Of a stretch of 64,000 nt of DNA, positions 8,988 to 18,099 are shown piece after piece. The stretch is from positions 62,001 through 126,000 of the forward strand of contig JBFGEG010000001.1 in NCBI GenBank assembly GCA_041580235.1, written 5' to 3'. A model generated the notes under the pieces. That model saw only the letters and a program-made list of their open reading frames with translations, searched no databases and was not told the origin of the DNA. Position numbers and translations under genes: made by a program. Source of the DNA: JADFOJ01 sp041580235 (GTDB lineage Bacteria; Planctomycetota; Phycisphaerae; Phycisphaerales; SM1A02). The stretch's first letter is position 1; each line of letters starts with the position of its first letter.

Positions 8988-9743
8988 ATGAGATGGACTC
9001 TCCTCCTGGCAGCGAGCCTTGTCACGGCATCGGCGGCGGCCCAGTCCGTCAACCTCGACTTCGGCAGCGATTCCGGCGGCCCGCCCGCCTCGTATGCCGC
9101 CGCGGGGCTGGCCGGTGCCTGGAACGTGCTTGACGACGCGCTTGGCATGCCGCAGGCTCTCGTCGATCTTACCGGTCGCCCCATCGCGGCCACGGTGACC
9201 CACGATTTGAGCGTCACGCTGGCCGTCAACGACCCGGCCACCGGCGGTGACGACGAGCGTCTGTTCGACGACGGACTTGCCGGGGTCGGCGACGTCCAGA
9301 TGACCGCCCTCTTCGAGGGGCTGACCAACGGCAGCTACGAGGTGATCACCTACGGCTGGACACCGGACACGCCCGCCGACGAGACGCTCGTCATCATCAA
9401 CGACGACATCGCTGAAGGCCTCATCGCCGGCGGCGCGTGGCCGGGCGAGCTGACGGCCGGCGTCACGCACGTCGTGCACGAGGCGGACGTCACCGACGGC
9501 ACGCTGGCGGTCGGCATCGTCGGCGGGTACTGGGGCGCCTCGGGCTTTCTCAACGGGATCCAGCTTCGACGGATCACCGCCGCCGACCTCGACGACGACG
9601 GCATGGTGGGGATCGCGGACTTCCTCGCGCTGCTGGGCGCGTGGGGAGACTGCCCGGTTGACGCCGGCTGCCCCGCCGATCTCGACGCCAACGGCGCCGT
9701 CGACATCAACGACTTCCTGATGCTGCTGGGCGACTGGGGCTGA
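8988..9743 (+). CDS. Secreted protein with dockerin-like C-terminal repeats
   Basis: A 251-residue protein with a signal peptide (MRWTLLLAASLVTASAAAQ). Residues about 20-195 are Gly/Asp-rich and probably a beta-sandwich (VNLDFGSDSGGPP, TYGWTPDTPADETLVI); I do not recognise the family. The C-terminus has two dockerin type I-like calcium loops, ADLDDDGMVGIADFLALLGAWG and ADLDANGAVDINDFLMLLGDWG, separated by a Cys-containing linker (DCPVDAGC). In cellulosome bacteria dockerins bind cohesins; in Phycisphaerae this tail is widespread and its role is unknown. A TAGAAT -10-like hexamer is near 8943. Confidence 0.82.
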   Translation: MRWTLLLAASLVTASAAAQSVNLDFGSDSGGPPASYAAAGLAGAWNVLDDALGMPQALVDLTGRPIAATVTHDLSVTLAVNDPATGGDDERLFDDGLAGVGDVQMTALFEGLTNGSYEVITYGWTPDTPADETLVIINDDIAEGLIAGGAWPGELTAGVTHVVHEADVTDGTLAVGIVGGYWGASGFLNGIQLRRITAADLDDDGMVGIADFLALLGAWGDCPVDAGCPADLDANGAVDINDFLMLLGDWG

Positions 9744-9833
9744 GCTCCAAGAACGCGACAGACTCTTGCAACCCACCCCGGCGGTGGTAGCCTGCACCTG
9801 CATCAGTCATGTGCCGGGGTCGGGAGGTGCAGG

Positions 9834-11813
9834 ATGACCAGTCGCATTGTGCTCGTCGCTCTCGCGGCCTCGCTGTCGGCGTCGCTGCCGTGCTCCGCGG
9901 TGCCGCTTCGGGGCCTGGCGTCGATCGATCTCACCGCCGACGGGCGGTATGCCGTCATCGCGGGCCGTAAGGACAACAGCGTCGCCATCGTCGACCTCCT
10001 GCAGGAGCCGTACTCGCTCATCAACCTCTCGCAGGCGGACGGCGTGGGCGTGCGGCCGATCAGAGTACGGTGCTTCGGCAACACGGCGGTCCTCGTCAAC
10101 GAGCACGACACCAAGCTCACGCTCATCGACGTGCCCACCGCGACCGTGACGGGCCAGGTGAGCGTTCTCATGTACAGCCAGGACGTCGTGTGGGATGCGG
10201 TGCGGTCGCGGTACTACGTCTCCAACCACTGGACCGATCGCGTGTACGCCTACGACGCCGGCTGGACGCCGGCGGCGCCGGCGGCGGGCATCCCGGTCGG
10301 TCGCATGCCGGGGCCGATGACCCTGGGACCCGACGGCCGGCTGTACGTCGGGAACCGCGGCACCTGGGACGTCAGCGTCGTGGACCCCGACGGGCCGGGC
10401 GAGGTCGGCCGCGTCTACCTCGGCAGCCGGCCTGAGGATCTCGCATCGACGGCGACTGCGATTCTCGTGACCAACCACGGCGGCGCGGAGCTGGGACAGT
10501 TCAACGGCGTGCCCCTCATCACCGACGACCAGGCGGACATCCGCAACATCGTCACGGAGATCGACCCGTTCACCCTCGACGCCACCGAGCGCTTCGAGGA
10601 CCTTGGGGCGGACTACGCCGGTCTCGACGTGCGGCAGGGTCTCGTCGTCTTCGCCGGGGCGGCCAGCGGAACCGTCCACGTCCACCCGCTGGGCGGCCCG
10701 CCGGATCTGCTGCACAGCCTCGACCTGCTCGAGGGCGACACGCTGCCCGGCGGCACGGTTCCCAGCGGCCTGCGCGTCTTTTCGAACACTCGGGACGTCG
10801 TGGCCAGGCTTCCCGACCAGGTCTTCGCCGTGAATTTTCTGCGCGACACGATGGTCGAGCTGTGGCTCGTCGGCAATGAGCTGATCATTCACGGCGAGAC
10901 GCCCCTGAACCCCGTGGGGGTGCCGATCCAGGCGTTCCAGCCCGCGCCTGCCGTCAACTTCGACAACGTGCAGAACGGGGAGCGCTACCTCAACACGCTC
11001 TCCGCCTGGGCCCGCGGGCAGACCGACTTTTCCTGCGCGACATGTCACAGTGACGGCCACAGCGATCTCCGCATGATTTTCAACGACGTGGTCGATCCGC
11101 ACGACCCGCCGCAGATCCAGGGGGCGGAGCGTCATCCCTCGCTGCGGTTCACCTCGCTCACCGCCCCTTTCGCCTGGGAAGGCGATCAGCGGACCCTGTT
11201 CGAGTTCAACGCCGAGGCTCTCGACACGCACGACGTGCCGCCCGCCGACGGCGAGATCTTCCTCGACGTCGCGGAGTTCATGGCGTTCTTCTTCGAGACG
11301 CTCACGGACATTCCGAACCCGAACCCCGCCAACAACCCCAACGGCAAGTCCCTGTTCGAGGGCGCCGCGGGCTGCGCGTCGTGCCATCCGGCCCCCGACT
11401 TCACGGACAACGCGTTCCACGACGTCGGCACGGAACGGGTCATCAACACCCCTTCGCTGCTCGGCATTTGGGACCAGGCCCACCTGCTTCACGACGGCCG
11501 CGCGGCGACGCTGGAGGAGGTGCTCGACCCGCAGCTCTACACCGCGGGCGGCATCCCGCACGGAAACCTGCTGACGCTGAGCGGCCAGGACCGCGCGGAC
11601 CTCGCCGCGTACGTCAGCGGTCTCCGCGGGCCCGGACAGTCGTGCGGGGCCGACATCGACTGCGACGGCGTGGTCGGCATCCTCGACTTCCTGTTCGTGC
11701 TGGGCAACTGGGGACCGTGTCCCGATCCGCCCGCCACCTGCCCCGCCGATCTGGACGGCGACGGGGTGGTGGGGATCAACGACTTCCTGATCGTGCTGGG
11801 CAGCTGGGGCTGA
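9834..11813 (+). CDS. Secreted beta-propeller / cytochrome c protein with dockerin-like tail
   Basis: A 659-residue exported protein (signal peptide MTSRIVLVALAASLSASLPCSA). Residues about 25-390 form a YVTN/YncE-type beta-propeller (LASIDLTADGRYAVIAGR, LGPDGRLYVGNRGTWDVSVVD). Two c-type heme sites follow: C401ATCH405 and C514ASCH518, in a region resembling the di-heme peroxidase/MauG group (LTAPFAWEGDQRTLFEFN; HDGRAATLEEVLDP). The last 60 residues carry two dockerin-like loops ending in LGNWG and LGSWG. It probably acts in periplasmic or surface electron transfer or oxidation. Heme attachment is predicted only from the CxxCH motifs. It ends 23 nt from the convergent cyclase gene. Confidence 0.85.
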   Translation: MTSRIVLVALAASLSASLPCSAVPLRGLASIDLTADGRYAVIAGRKDNSVAIVDLLQEPYSLINLSQADGVGVRPIRVRCFGNTAVLVNEHDTKLTLIDVPTATVTGQVSVLMYSQDVVWDAVRSRYYVSNHWTDRVYAYDAGWTPAAPAAGIPVGRMPGPMTLGPDGRLYVGNRGTWDVSVVDPDGPGEVGRVYLGSRPEDLASTATAILVTNHGGAELGQFNGVPLITDDQADIRNIVTEIDPFTLDATERFEDLGADYAGLDVRQGLVVFAGAASGTVHVHPLGGPPDLLHSLDLLEGDTLPGGTVPSGLRVFSNTRDVVARLPDQVFAVNFLRDTMVELWLVGNELIIHGETPLNPVGVPIQAFQPAPAVNFDNVQNGERYLNTLSAWARGQTDFSCATCHSDGHSDLRMIFNDVVDPHDPPQIQGAERHPSLRFTSLTAPFAWEGDQRTLFEFNAEALDTHDVPPADGEIFLDVAEFMAFFFETLTDIPNPNPANNPNGKSLFEGAAGCASCHPAPDFTDNAFHDVGTERVINTPSLLGIWDQAHLLHDGRAATLEEVLDPQLYTAGGIPHGNLLTLSGQDRADLAAYVSGLRGPGQSCGADIDCDGVVGILDFLFVLGNWGPCPDPPATCPADLDGDGVVGINDFLIVLGSWG

Positions 11814-11836
11814 GCCCCCCGGTCACTGCCCGCCTC

Positions 11837-12616
11837 TCAGGCGGCGGCCAGGGCCAGGGCGCGCACGGGGCTACCGCTTCCCTCGACGATCTTCAGGGGC
11901 GCGGCGATGACCACCGCCCCTGTCGGCGGGAGCTGATCGAGGTTGCGCAGGCTCGCCAGCCCGTACTTGCCGGCCCCGTGCATGACGTGATGGCACGGAA
12001 ACGGCGGGTCGAAACGGCCGGCCTGGCCGGCGTCGGTGCCGATCGTCTCGACCCCCACCCCCAGCACGTCGCGATCGCGGGCGAGTAGCTCCACCGTCTC
12101 CCGGGCCAGGCCCGGGCTGTGCGGCCCGTCTTCACCGTCGTTGAGGAACTCGTTGGGGTCATGACGCTTGCTCCAGTCGGTGCGTACCAGGACCCAGGAG
12201 CCGGCCGGAATGGCGCCGTGCTGCTGCTCCCACGCGCTGATGTGCGCCGGCTCCAGCAGGAAGTCAGGATTGTCTCGGACCTCCTTTGACACGTCGATGA
12301 CGCACGCCGGGCCGATGAACCGCTGCGGAGGAATCGAGTCGCAGGTGCTGTTGGAGAGGTTCTTGCCCGTCACCCAGTGAACCGGGGCGTCGAAGTGAGT
12401 GCCGGTGTGCTCACCCATGCGGATGATGTTCCAGTACCACGCCGGTCCCCGGTCGTCGTAGTGGGAGATCTCCTGGCGGGTGAACCCCGGCGACGGCGCA
12501 AACTGAGCCGGCATGTTGATCACGGGCGTCGCCGCATCCAGCGGCTGAGTGAGGTCGATGACCCGTAGCTGCCCCGAGCCAAGACCCTCCACGAGCTGCA
12601 TCAGTAGATTCGACAC
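11837..12616 (-). CDS. Cyclase family protein (putative metal-dependent hydrolase, KynB-like fold)
   Basis: About 259 residues. I place the start at GTG 12616, which AAGGAG precedes by 6 nt; an ATG six codons upstream has no ribosome site. The cyclase/kynurenine-formamidase signature is clear: VIDLTQPLD near the N-terminus, HTGTHFDAPVHW in the middle (metal-binding His and Asp), then WVLVRTDWSKR and GVGVETIGTDAG. Family members are zinc or manganese amidohydrolases acting on cyclic or N-formyl substrates; the substrate here cannot be read from sequence. Confidence 0.87.
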   Translation of the reverse strand: MSNLLMQLVEGLGSGQLRVIDLTQPLDAATPVINMPAQFAPSPGFTRQEISHYDDRGPAWYWNIIRMGEHTGTHFDAPVHWVTGKNLSNSTCDSIPPQRFIGPACVIDVSKEVRDNPDFLLEPAHISAWEQQHGAIPAGSWVLVRTDWSKRHDPNEFLNDGEDGPHSPGLARETVELLARDRDVLGVGVETIGTDAGQAGRFDPPFPCHHVMHGAGKYGLASLRNLDQLPPTGAVVIAAPLKIVEGSGSPVRALALAAA

Positions 12617-12750
12617 GGGCTTCTCCTTGGTCATGTGCCATCGTGCCTTATCGGCCAGCCGGCACGCGAACTGGACGCGGTTCTCGCACCCTCAGCCAGT
12701 TGATCCGGTCGGACGGGCACGCCGGGACGGGAGGACGCCTGGACGGCGGG

Positions 12751-13518
12751 CTACGGCGGCGGTGGATCTCGCGGTTTCAGGAGCTGAGTCAGCCGCTGCT
12801 CGAGGGCGTCAAGCCGCGACAGGATGTCCTGGTTGCTCACGTCGGACTTCCTGGGCATGAACGTCTGGGTCAGAGAGGCGGCCAGGGCGCCGAAGAGGCC
12901 GATGCCCACGATCATCAGCAGCGCCGCCACGACCTGGCCGCCTGCGGTGAGGGGATACCGGTCGCCGTAGCCCACCGTGCTGGCGGTCACGATCGCCCAC
13001 CACAACGCCTCGTCGAAGTTGTCGAGGGCCGGGTTCTTGCGCTCCAGGTCGGTGATGGCCAGGGCGGAGCCGACCACGATCGCCGCGGCCACAAGCGCGA
13101 CGCTCTTGAGAAACGTCGTGTCGAGGGCGTCCTGCCAGGGACGGATGGCTTTGCGGACCAGGGCGATCCCCCGGATCAGCCGCAGCAGCCGCACCAGCCG
13201 GATGATCCGGAACGGCCGCAACATGAGCAGCAGCGGCAGGGACGCGATGAGATCGATCCAGCGGGCCCGCACGAACGCCCACTTGCGGTCGACGAGCCAG
13301 AGAAGAACGAACCACTCGGCGAGCATGATCGCGCACAGGGCCGTGTCGGTCCAGATGATGAGGTCCTCGCTCCAGCCCTGCAGGCGATCGGCGGCATCCA
13401 GATAGAGCAGGACCAGCGAGGCCACCGTGGCCGCAGTGCCGGCGGTGATGACGCTGCGCACGAGCCAGCGCGGGCCGCGGAATTCCATGTCCCTGATATC
13501 GGCTGCGGCGTCCGGCAC
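12751..13518 (-). CDS. Voltage-gated-type potassium channel
   Basis: A 255-residue membrane protein. An S1-S4-like module comes first, with an S4-like helix rich in spaced arginines (RPFRIIRLVRLLRLIRG, about 100-117). The pore region carries the K+ filter TASTVGYGD (about 188-196), flanked by two hydrophobic segments. The C-terminus has a short coiled coil (ILSRLDALEQRLTQLL) that may drive tetramer formation. The start is GTG 13518; a later ATG at 13488 (MEFRGPRW) is equally possible. It lies 39 nt downstream of the glycosylase gene on the same strand and may share its transcript. Confidence 0.9.
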   Translation of the reverse strand: MPDAAADIRDMEFRGPRWLVRSVITAGTAATVASLVLLYLDAADRLQGWSEDLIIWTDTALCAIMLAEWFVLLWLVDRKWAFVRARWIDLIASLPLLLMLRPFRIIRLVRLLRLIRGIALVRKAIRPWQDALDTTFLKSVALVAAAIVVGSALAITDLERKNPALDNFDEALWWAIVTASTVGYGDRYPLTAGGQVVAALLMIVGIGLFGALAASLTQTFMPRKSDVSNQDILSRLDALEQRLTQLLKPRDPPPP

Positions 13519-13557
13519 GGCCCAGCATGGGCGGCCTCTCCCTGGTCCGCCCGTCGA

Positions 13558-14439
13558 TCAGAGATCCTCCACGGTCCGAGGCCAGTCTCTCTTGAGCAGA
13601 CGCGAGAGCGACCGGTCGGCCAGCAGCTTGCCGCCGGTCTGACAACGCGGGCAGTAGTTCGTCTCGGTGTCGGCGTAGACGATGCGCTGCACGGCCGTCC
13701 CGCACACGGGGCACGGCTTGCCGTAGCGGCCATGGACGGCCATTTCGGGACGAAAGGCGGTCACCCTGTCCGGGAAGCCTTCGCCCACCTCGTCACGCAG
13801 ACGCCCGGTCCACTCGACGAGCACGGCTCGCGTCGCGTCGAACAGACGCTGGATCTCGTCGTCGTCGAGCCGCTGCGTGAGCTTGACCGGCGACATCCCG
13901 GCGCGGTGGAGGATCTCGTCGGAGTAGGCGTTGCCGATTCCGCTGACCAGACGCGGGTCGGTCAGCGACCGCTTGAGGGTGTGGTTGGCGCTTCGCAGAC
14001 GCCGGGCGAACGCAGCGACGTCGGCGTCGAGGACCTCCAGCCCGCCGGGATCGTGTCCGGCCACGCCCGCATCGCCCCGGACGACGTGAATCGAGGCCCG
14101 CTTCTTCGTGCCGGCCTCGGTGAACAGCAGCGTCCCGTGGTCGAAGTCGAAGGCGCCGTGCGCCCCCTTGCCCGGGAGCTTGGCACCGGCCTCACGCCAG
14201 CGCAAGCGGCCGGCGATCATGAGGTGTATCACCAGGAACAGGTCGCCCTCGAAGCCGATCACGATGCGCTTGCCCAGACGCCGCACGCTCTCGACGCACC
14301 GGCCCTCCAGCTCGTCGATCGAGGGCTCGACCGTGCGGAGGACGGACGGGCTGCGGAGCCGGACACGCTGCAGCACGCGCCCGACCGTGAAGTCGGCCAG
14401 ACGTTCCACGTACACGACGACATCGGGAAGCTCCGGCAT
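13558..14439 (-). CDS. Fpg/Nei family DNA glycosylase (AP lyase)
   Basis: A 293-residue base-excision repair enzyme. It begins MPELPD: the Pro2 nucleophile and Glu3 are kept, but the second acidic residue of the usual PELPE is Asp. The H2TH region is LVSGIGNAYSDEILHRAGMSP, and the C-terminal zinc finger is CPVC, 16 residues, then CPRC, followed by GGKLLADRSLSRLLKRDWPRT. The family removes oxidised bases and nicks the strand. Whether it prefers 8-oxoguanine (Fpg) or pyrimidines (Nei) cannot be told here, so no symbol is given. It follows the transporter gene by 15 nt. Confidence 0.92.
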   Translation of the reverse strand: MPELPDVVVYVERLADFTVGRVLQRVRLRSPSVLRTVEPSIDELEGRCVESVRRLGKRIVIGFEGDLFLVIHLMIAGRLRWREAGAKLPGKGAHGAFDFDHGTLLFTEAGTKKRASIHVVRGDAGVAGHDPGGLEVLDADVAAFARRLRSANHTLKRSLTDPRLVSGIGNAYSDEILHRAGMSPVKLTQRLDDDEIQRLFDATRAVLVEWTGRLRDEVGEGFPDRVTAFRPEMAVHGRYGKPCPVCGTAVQRIVYADTETNYCPRCQTGGKLLADRSLSRLLKRDWPRTVEDL

Positions 14440-14454
14440 TGATCAGGTGATCCG

Positions 14455-15756
14455 TCACCGCCGCGCGGCCAGCTCGCGTTGCCGGCGGCCCAGCACCAGC
14501 CCCACCGCGAGCCACCCGGCGGCCCAGGGAACCATCGTGAAGCAGAGCGCCGCCGCCGTCCACTGCAGCGCCATCAGGCCGTCGGCGACCCAGATGCCGA
14601 TCTGATCGCCCGCGCGATAGACGAAGGTGTCGATGACGTTCTTCGCCTTGTACTTGTCCTCGCGGGGCACGACTGTGAAGAGGACCTCGCGGGCGGGCCG
14701 CGAGATCGCGTAGTTGCCCGCCCGGCGGGTCGCTTCGAAGGCGACCAGCACCCACACGATGTCCAGCGTCCCGGGTCGCCAGAAGGCGACGCCAAGCAGG
14801 CCGAAACCGATCAGGGTGATCAGCGGCAGCACCCCCAGCGTCGGCCCGACCCCCAGCCGGGCGATGAGGCGGCTCGTCAGGAAGACCTGGGCCAGCACCG
14901 TCGCCACGCCCGTCCAGAAGTCGATGTTGGCGAAGAACGCGACGCGACCGTCCTGGTCGGTGGTGTGTTGTGTGCCCACCTGGATCTTGGTGACGTACAG
15001 GAACGTGGACGAGATCGTGTAGCACACGATGAAGATCGCGATCCCGGTCAGGTAGGGGGAGCTGAACACCCGCTTGAGGCCCGCCAGCGCCCCCCCGCCC
15101 ACGGGGGCCTGCTGCGGGTTTGCCGACGGAGCCGGGAGCGGTATGGCAGGCGTCTGGCGGTTCAGGACGTTGACGACCCGGCACGCGCACTCCAGCAGCA
15201 CCACCGTCACCAGCAGCAGGTTCACGGCGCCCAGCGGCTCGGCGAGATACCGGGCCACCAGGGACCCGCAGATCTGCCCCAGCGTGCCGCCCACGGCGAT
15301 GAACGCGAACAGTCGCCTGCCCTGAGCGTTCGTGAACAGGTCCGCCATGAAGCTCCAGAAGACCGAGACCACGAAGAGGTTGAAGACGCTGACCCACACG
15401 AAGAAGACGCGTCCGAGATGAACCTGGCTCGATTCGGGCAGCGTTGTGAGGGCAACGAAAAAGATCAGCAGGTTGACCGCAAAAAACCGGTAGGCGATCG
15501 GGATGAACGTGCGGCGCGGATAGCGCGTCGTGATCGCGGCAAACACAACGCTGGCCACGAGCATCGACGTGAGCGTGCCCAGGTACAGCCACTTGAGGTT
15601 GCGCACGTCGCCGGCCGCGGCCATGGCTTCGCGAAGCGGGCGCAGAATGTAATAGCCGCACAGCAGACAGAAGAAGTACGCGCATGACCAGACGAGGGCC
15701 GCGATCTCGTCCGGCTCGATCTTGAACAGTCGCGATGACAGCGAACCGCCATTCAT
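14455..15756 (-). CDS. Tlc/NTP-NDP-exchange-like MFS transporter
   Basis: A 433-residue protein with about 12 membrane segments. The ATG at 15756 begins MNGGSLSSRLFKIEPDEIAA; further upstream sequence would overlap the divergent gene and is Arg/Gly-rich. The early motif YYILRPLREAMAAAGD is typical of the MFS branch that includes Tlc-type nucleotide carriers. Other segments are VFWSFMADLFTNAQGRRLF and RPAREVLFTVVPREDKYKAKN. Chlamydial and rickettsial relatives exchange ATP for ADP, but many free-living bacteria carry paralogs of unknown substrate, so nucleotide transport is not assured. It heads a likely operon with the glycosylase and K+ channel. Confidence 0.8.
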   Translation of the reverse strand: MNGGSLSSRLFKIEPDEIAALVWSCAYFFCLLCGYYILRPLREAMAAAGDVRNLKWLYLGTLTSMLVASVVFAAITTRYPRRTFIPIAYRFFAVNLLIFFVALTTLPESSQVHLGRVFFVWVSVFNLFVVSVFWSFMADLFTNAQGRRLFAFIAVGGTLGQICGSLVARYLAEPLGAVNLLLVTVVLLECACRVVNVLNRQTPAIPLPAPSANPQQAPVGGGALAGLKRVFSSPYLTGIAIFIVCYTISSTFLYVTKIQVGTQHTTDQDGRVAFFANIDFWTGVATVLAQVFLTSRLIARLGVGPTLGVLPLITLIGFGLLGVAFWRPGTLDIVWVLVAFEATRRAGNYAISRPAREVLFTVVPREDKYKAKNVIDTFVYRAGDQIGIWVADGLMALQWTAAALCFTMVPWAAGWLAVGLVLGRRQRELAARR

Positions 15757-15840
15757 GGGGAACAAAAACGGCCGCGGCGCGTCTCCTTGTGTTAGGGGAG
15801 GGTACACGGTACAACCGGGCGCCCCCTCCAGGAGACGACA

Positions 15841-17019
15841 ATGCCCCAGTCCCGCCGAGCGTTTCTCCAGGCATCCGCCGGAGCCGCCGTGGGAATGGCC
15901 GCGACGCCGCTGGCGGCGGCCGCCCAGCCGGAGCCGGCCACCCAGCCGACCACCACCGCCCCCGTGCCGCGGTCGCTGCAGCTTCTGATTCTCGGCGGCA
16001 CCGGCTTCCTGGGCCCGGCCGTGGTGGAGGCCGCGATCGCCCGGGGCCACACGATGACCCTGTTCAATCGAGGCCGCACGGCCCCCGACCTCTTCGCCGA
16101 CCTGGAGCAGATCCGCGGCAACCGCGACCCCGACAAGGATGAGGGCCTCAGCACCCTGCACGGACGGACCTGGGACGCGGTGGTCGACACGTCCGGCTAC
16201 TTTCCCCGGATGGTCTCGGCCTCGGCGTCGCTGCTGGCCGATGCGGTCAAGCAGTACGTGTACATCTCGTCGATCTCGGTCTACTCCGACAACAGCATCG
16301 TGAACATGGACGAGTCGGGACCGATCGCCACCATGGATGACCCGACGCTGGAGGAGTTCGGCGACCAGTTCCAGTACTACGGGCCGCTCAAGGCGCTCTG
16401 CGAGCAGGCGGCCGAGAACGCCATGCCGGGCCGAGTCACGAACATCCGCCCCGGCCTCATCGTCGGGCCGCGTGACAACGTGCCGCGTTTCACGTACTGG
16501 CCCGTGCGTGTCGAGCGCGGCGGCGAGGTGCTGGCACCCGGCTCACCCGACGACCCCGTGCAGTTCATCGACGTCCGCGACCTCGCCGACTTCGTGATCC
16601 AGACCGTCGAAGACAAGACGACCGGTGTCTTCAACGCCACCGGACCGAACACGCCCACGACCATGGCCGAGCTGCTCTACGGCTGCAAGGCCGTGACCGG
16701 CGGCGACGCCACCTTCACGTGGGTGCCCGCGGACTTTCTCGCCGAGCACGACATCCAGCCGTGGGCGCACATGCCCGTCTGGATCCCCCCCGCCGAGGGC
16801 TACGAGGGATTTCACACCGTCAACATCGACAAGGCGATCGCCGCGGGGCTCACGTCGCGCCCGCTCGCCGACACCGTTCGCGACACGCTCACCTGGTATC
16901 ACGAGTGGCCGCAGGAGAAGGCCTTCCCGTGGCGAGGCGGCATCGAGCCCGAGCGTGAAGCGGAGGTCCTCGCCGCCTGGCATGCCAGCCAGGCCGGTGA
17001 CGAGCCCCCGCCCCCGTAA
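15841..17019 (+). CDS. Tat-exported NAD-dependent epimerase/dehydratase (extended SDR)
   Basis: A 392-residue protein opening MPQSRRAFLQASAGAAVG, a twin-arginine export signal. A Rossmann motif follows, LLILGGTGFLGPAVVEAA (about 50-67), then VVDTSGYFP and YISSISVYSDN. The SDR catalytic Tyr/Lys pair appears as YYGPLKALCE, that is YxxxK. Extended SDRs act on nucleotide sugars or related substrates with bound NAD(P), and Tat export fits folding around the cofactor in the cytoplasm. GGAGACGACA precedes the ATG. It is divergent from the transporter and ends 15 nt from the convergent ARPP-1-like gene. Confidence 0.87.
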   Translation: MPQSRRAFLQASAGAAVGMAATPLAAAAQPEPATQPTTTAPVPRSLQLLILGGTGFLGPAVVEAAIARGHTMTLFNRGRTAPDLFADLEQIRGNRDPDKDEGLSTLHGRTWDAVVDTSGYFPRMVSASASLLADAVKQYVYISSISVYSDNSIVNMDESGPIATMDDPTLEEFGDQFQYYGPLKALCEQAAENAMPGRVTNIRPGLIVGPRDNVPRFTYWPVRVERGGEVLAPGSPDDPVQFIDVRDLADFVIQTVEDKTTGVFNATGPNTPTTMAELLYGCKAVTGGDATFTWVPADFLAEHDIQPWAHMPVWIPPAEGYEGFHTVNIDKAIAAGLTSRPLADTVRDTLTWYHEWPQEKAFPWRGGIEPEREAEVLAAWHASQAGDEPPPP

Positions 17020-17034
17020 ACGTCTCGCCCGAGA

Positions 17035-18099
17035 TCAGGTCTCGGTCTTGCGCCGGCGGAACGTGCGAAACGCCCTGAGTCGTCGAGCCCACGCTCCGAC
17101 CTCGGCTTCCACCGACTCCACGGATCGCTCGAGGTCCTGAAGCCTCGAACGCGGGCGATCCTCCGGCTTCGGAAACGCCTGCAGGTGCAGCACGTCATCG
17201 CCGTCACCCCACACGAGGGCCGAGGCGGTCAGGGTGTCGTCCTCGCAGCGTACGTCGGACCCCTCGCCGGGGGCGTCGTAGCGCTCCCAGGTGTTCTCGG
17301 TGAGCGTCTGCACGACCTGATCGAGCGCCAACGCCGGGGTCTCGGCCGGCGTCTCGTCGCCCGCCGACTCGAGGAGGGCCAGCCAGTCCAGCGCATAGCT
17401 GTCGATGAGCGATCTCCAGTAATGCGCGAAGGTCGCCGCGCGGTCAAAGAGATCCAGGCCGAGGAAGCGGTCACCGTGGTACACGGCAACCCCGACCGTC
17501 TGCTCGGGCATCTCCAGGGCAGCGCGGATTTCGTCGAGGTCCTTCGATCTCTGCTCGTAGGCCTCGTGCATGGCGGCGGTGGCCGAGGACGAACCGAGCC
17601 GGCACATCATCTCGTCCACGTCGTGCCACACATCGCCCTGCGCCGACTGGTGGCCACGCTCCTGCGCCAGCGCGCGGTGCACCTGGCTCGACTTCGATGC
17701 TCGAACCGAGCGGTACGCCATCTTCCCGGCGCGGAACCCTCGCCCCATGTATCCCCAGCGGCCGCGCTCCACGCAGCTCACGGGGATGACCACGTCCGAG
17801 CCAGCCGCGACGAGCACGTCCGTGTTCAGGATCCGGTTCTGCTTGGCGCCGATCAGCTCCTGGCCGTCGATGAGCAGGATCCGATCGTTCAGCGTGTTGT
17901 GGACCTTGATGTTCGGGACGCTTCCTTGCTCGCCCACCTCGGTGATCTCGACCTGCCCTGCCGTGTCGTCGCCGAACAGCCGGTACGCCGGCTCGTCGCG
18001 CGATGGGCCGACCAGCGGAATCACACGCAGCGATTGAAAGGCACGCTCCTGACCCGCTTCGATCCGCTTCCAGATATCCGAACCAGTGATCGAAACCAT
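17035..18099 (-). CDS. ARPP-1 domain-like protein
   Basis: About 354 residues. ATG 18099 follows AAGGAGG by 7 nt. It resembles the ARPP-1 domain of proteins associated with ADP-ribosylglycohydrolase-like and phosphatase superfamilies: EITEVGEQGSVPNIKVHN, ILLIDGQELIGAKQNRILN, IPVSCVERGRW and, later, VGVAVYHGDRFLGLDLFD. The end is basic (RRLRAFRTFRRRKTET). The biochemical activity of this domain is not established. No operon partner is evident; it is convergent with the SDR gene. Confidence 0.7.
   Translation of the reverse strand: MVSITGSDIWKRIEAGQERAFQSLRVIPLVGPSRDEPAYRLFGDDTAGQVEITEVGEQGSVPNIKVHNTLNDRILLIDGQELIGAKQNRILNTDVLVAAGSDVVIPVSCVERGRWGYMGRGFRAGKMAYRSVRASKSSQVHRALAQERGHQSAQGDVWHDVDEMMCRLGSSSATAAMHEAYEQRSKDLDEIRAALEMPEQTVGVAVYHGDRFLGLDLFDRAATFAHYWRSLIDSYALDWLALLESAGDETPAETPALALDQVVQTLTENTWERYDAPGEGSDVRCEDDTLTASALVWGDGDDVLHLQAFPKPEDRPRSRLQDLERSVESVEAEVGAWARRLRAFRTFRRRKTET

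Noticed and set aside
8988..11813. Cellulosome components because of dockerin-like tails
   Set aside because: No cohesin, scaffoldin or cellulase genes are here, and the tails are always C-terminal, as in other Phycisphaerae secreted proteins.
12643..14442. Long plus-strand frame over the K+ channel and glycosylase
   Set aside because: The minus strand carries two well-conserved genes. The plus-strand translation is His/Gln/Asp-rich shadow sequence.
15757..16161. N-terminal extension of the Tlc-like transporter
   Set aside because: It overlaps the divergent Tat-SDR gene and is Gly/Arg-rich; the ATG at 15756 gives the normal family start.
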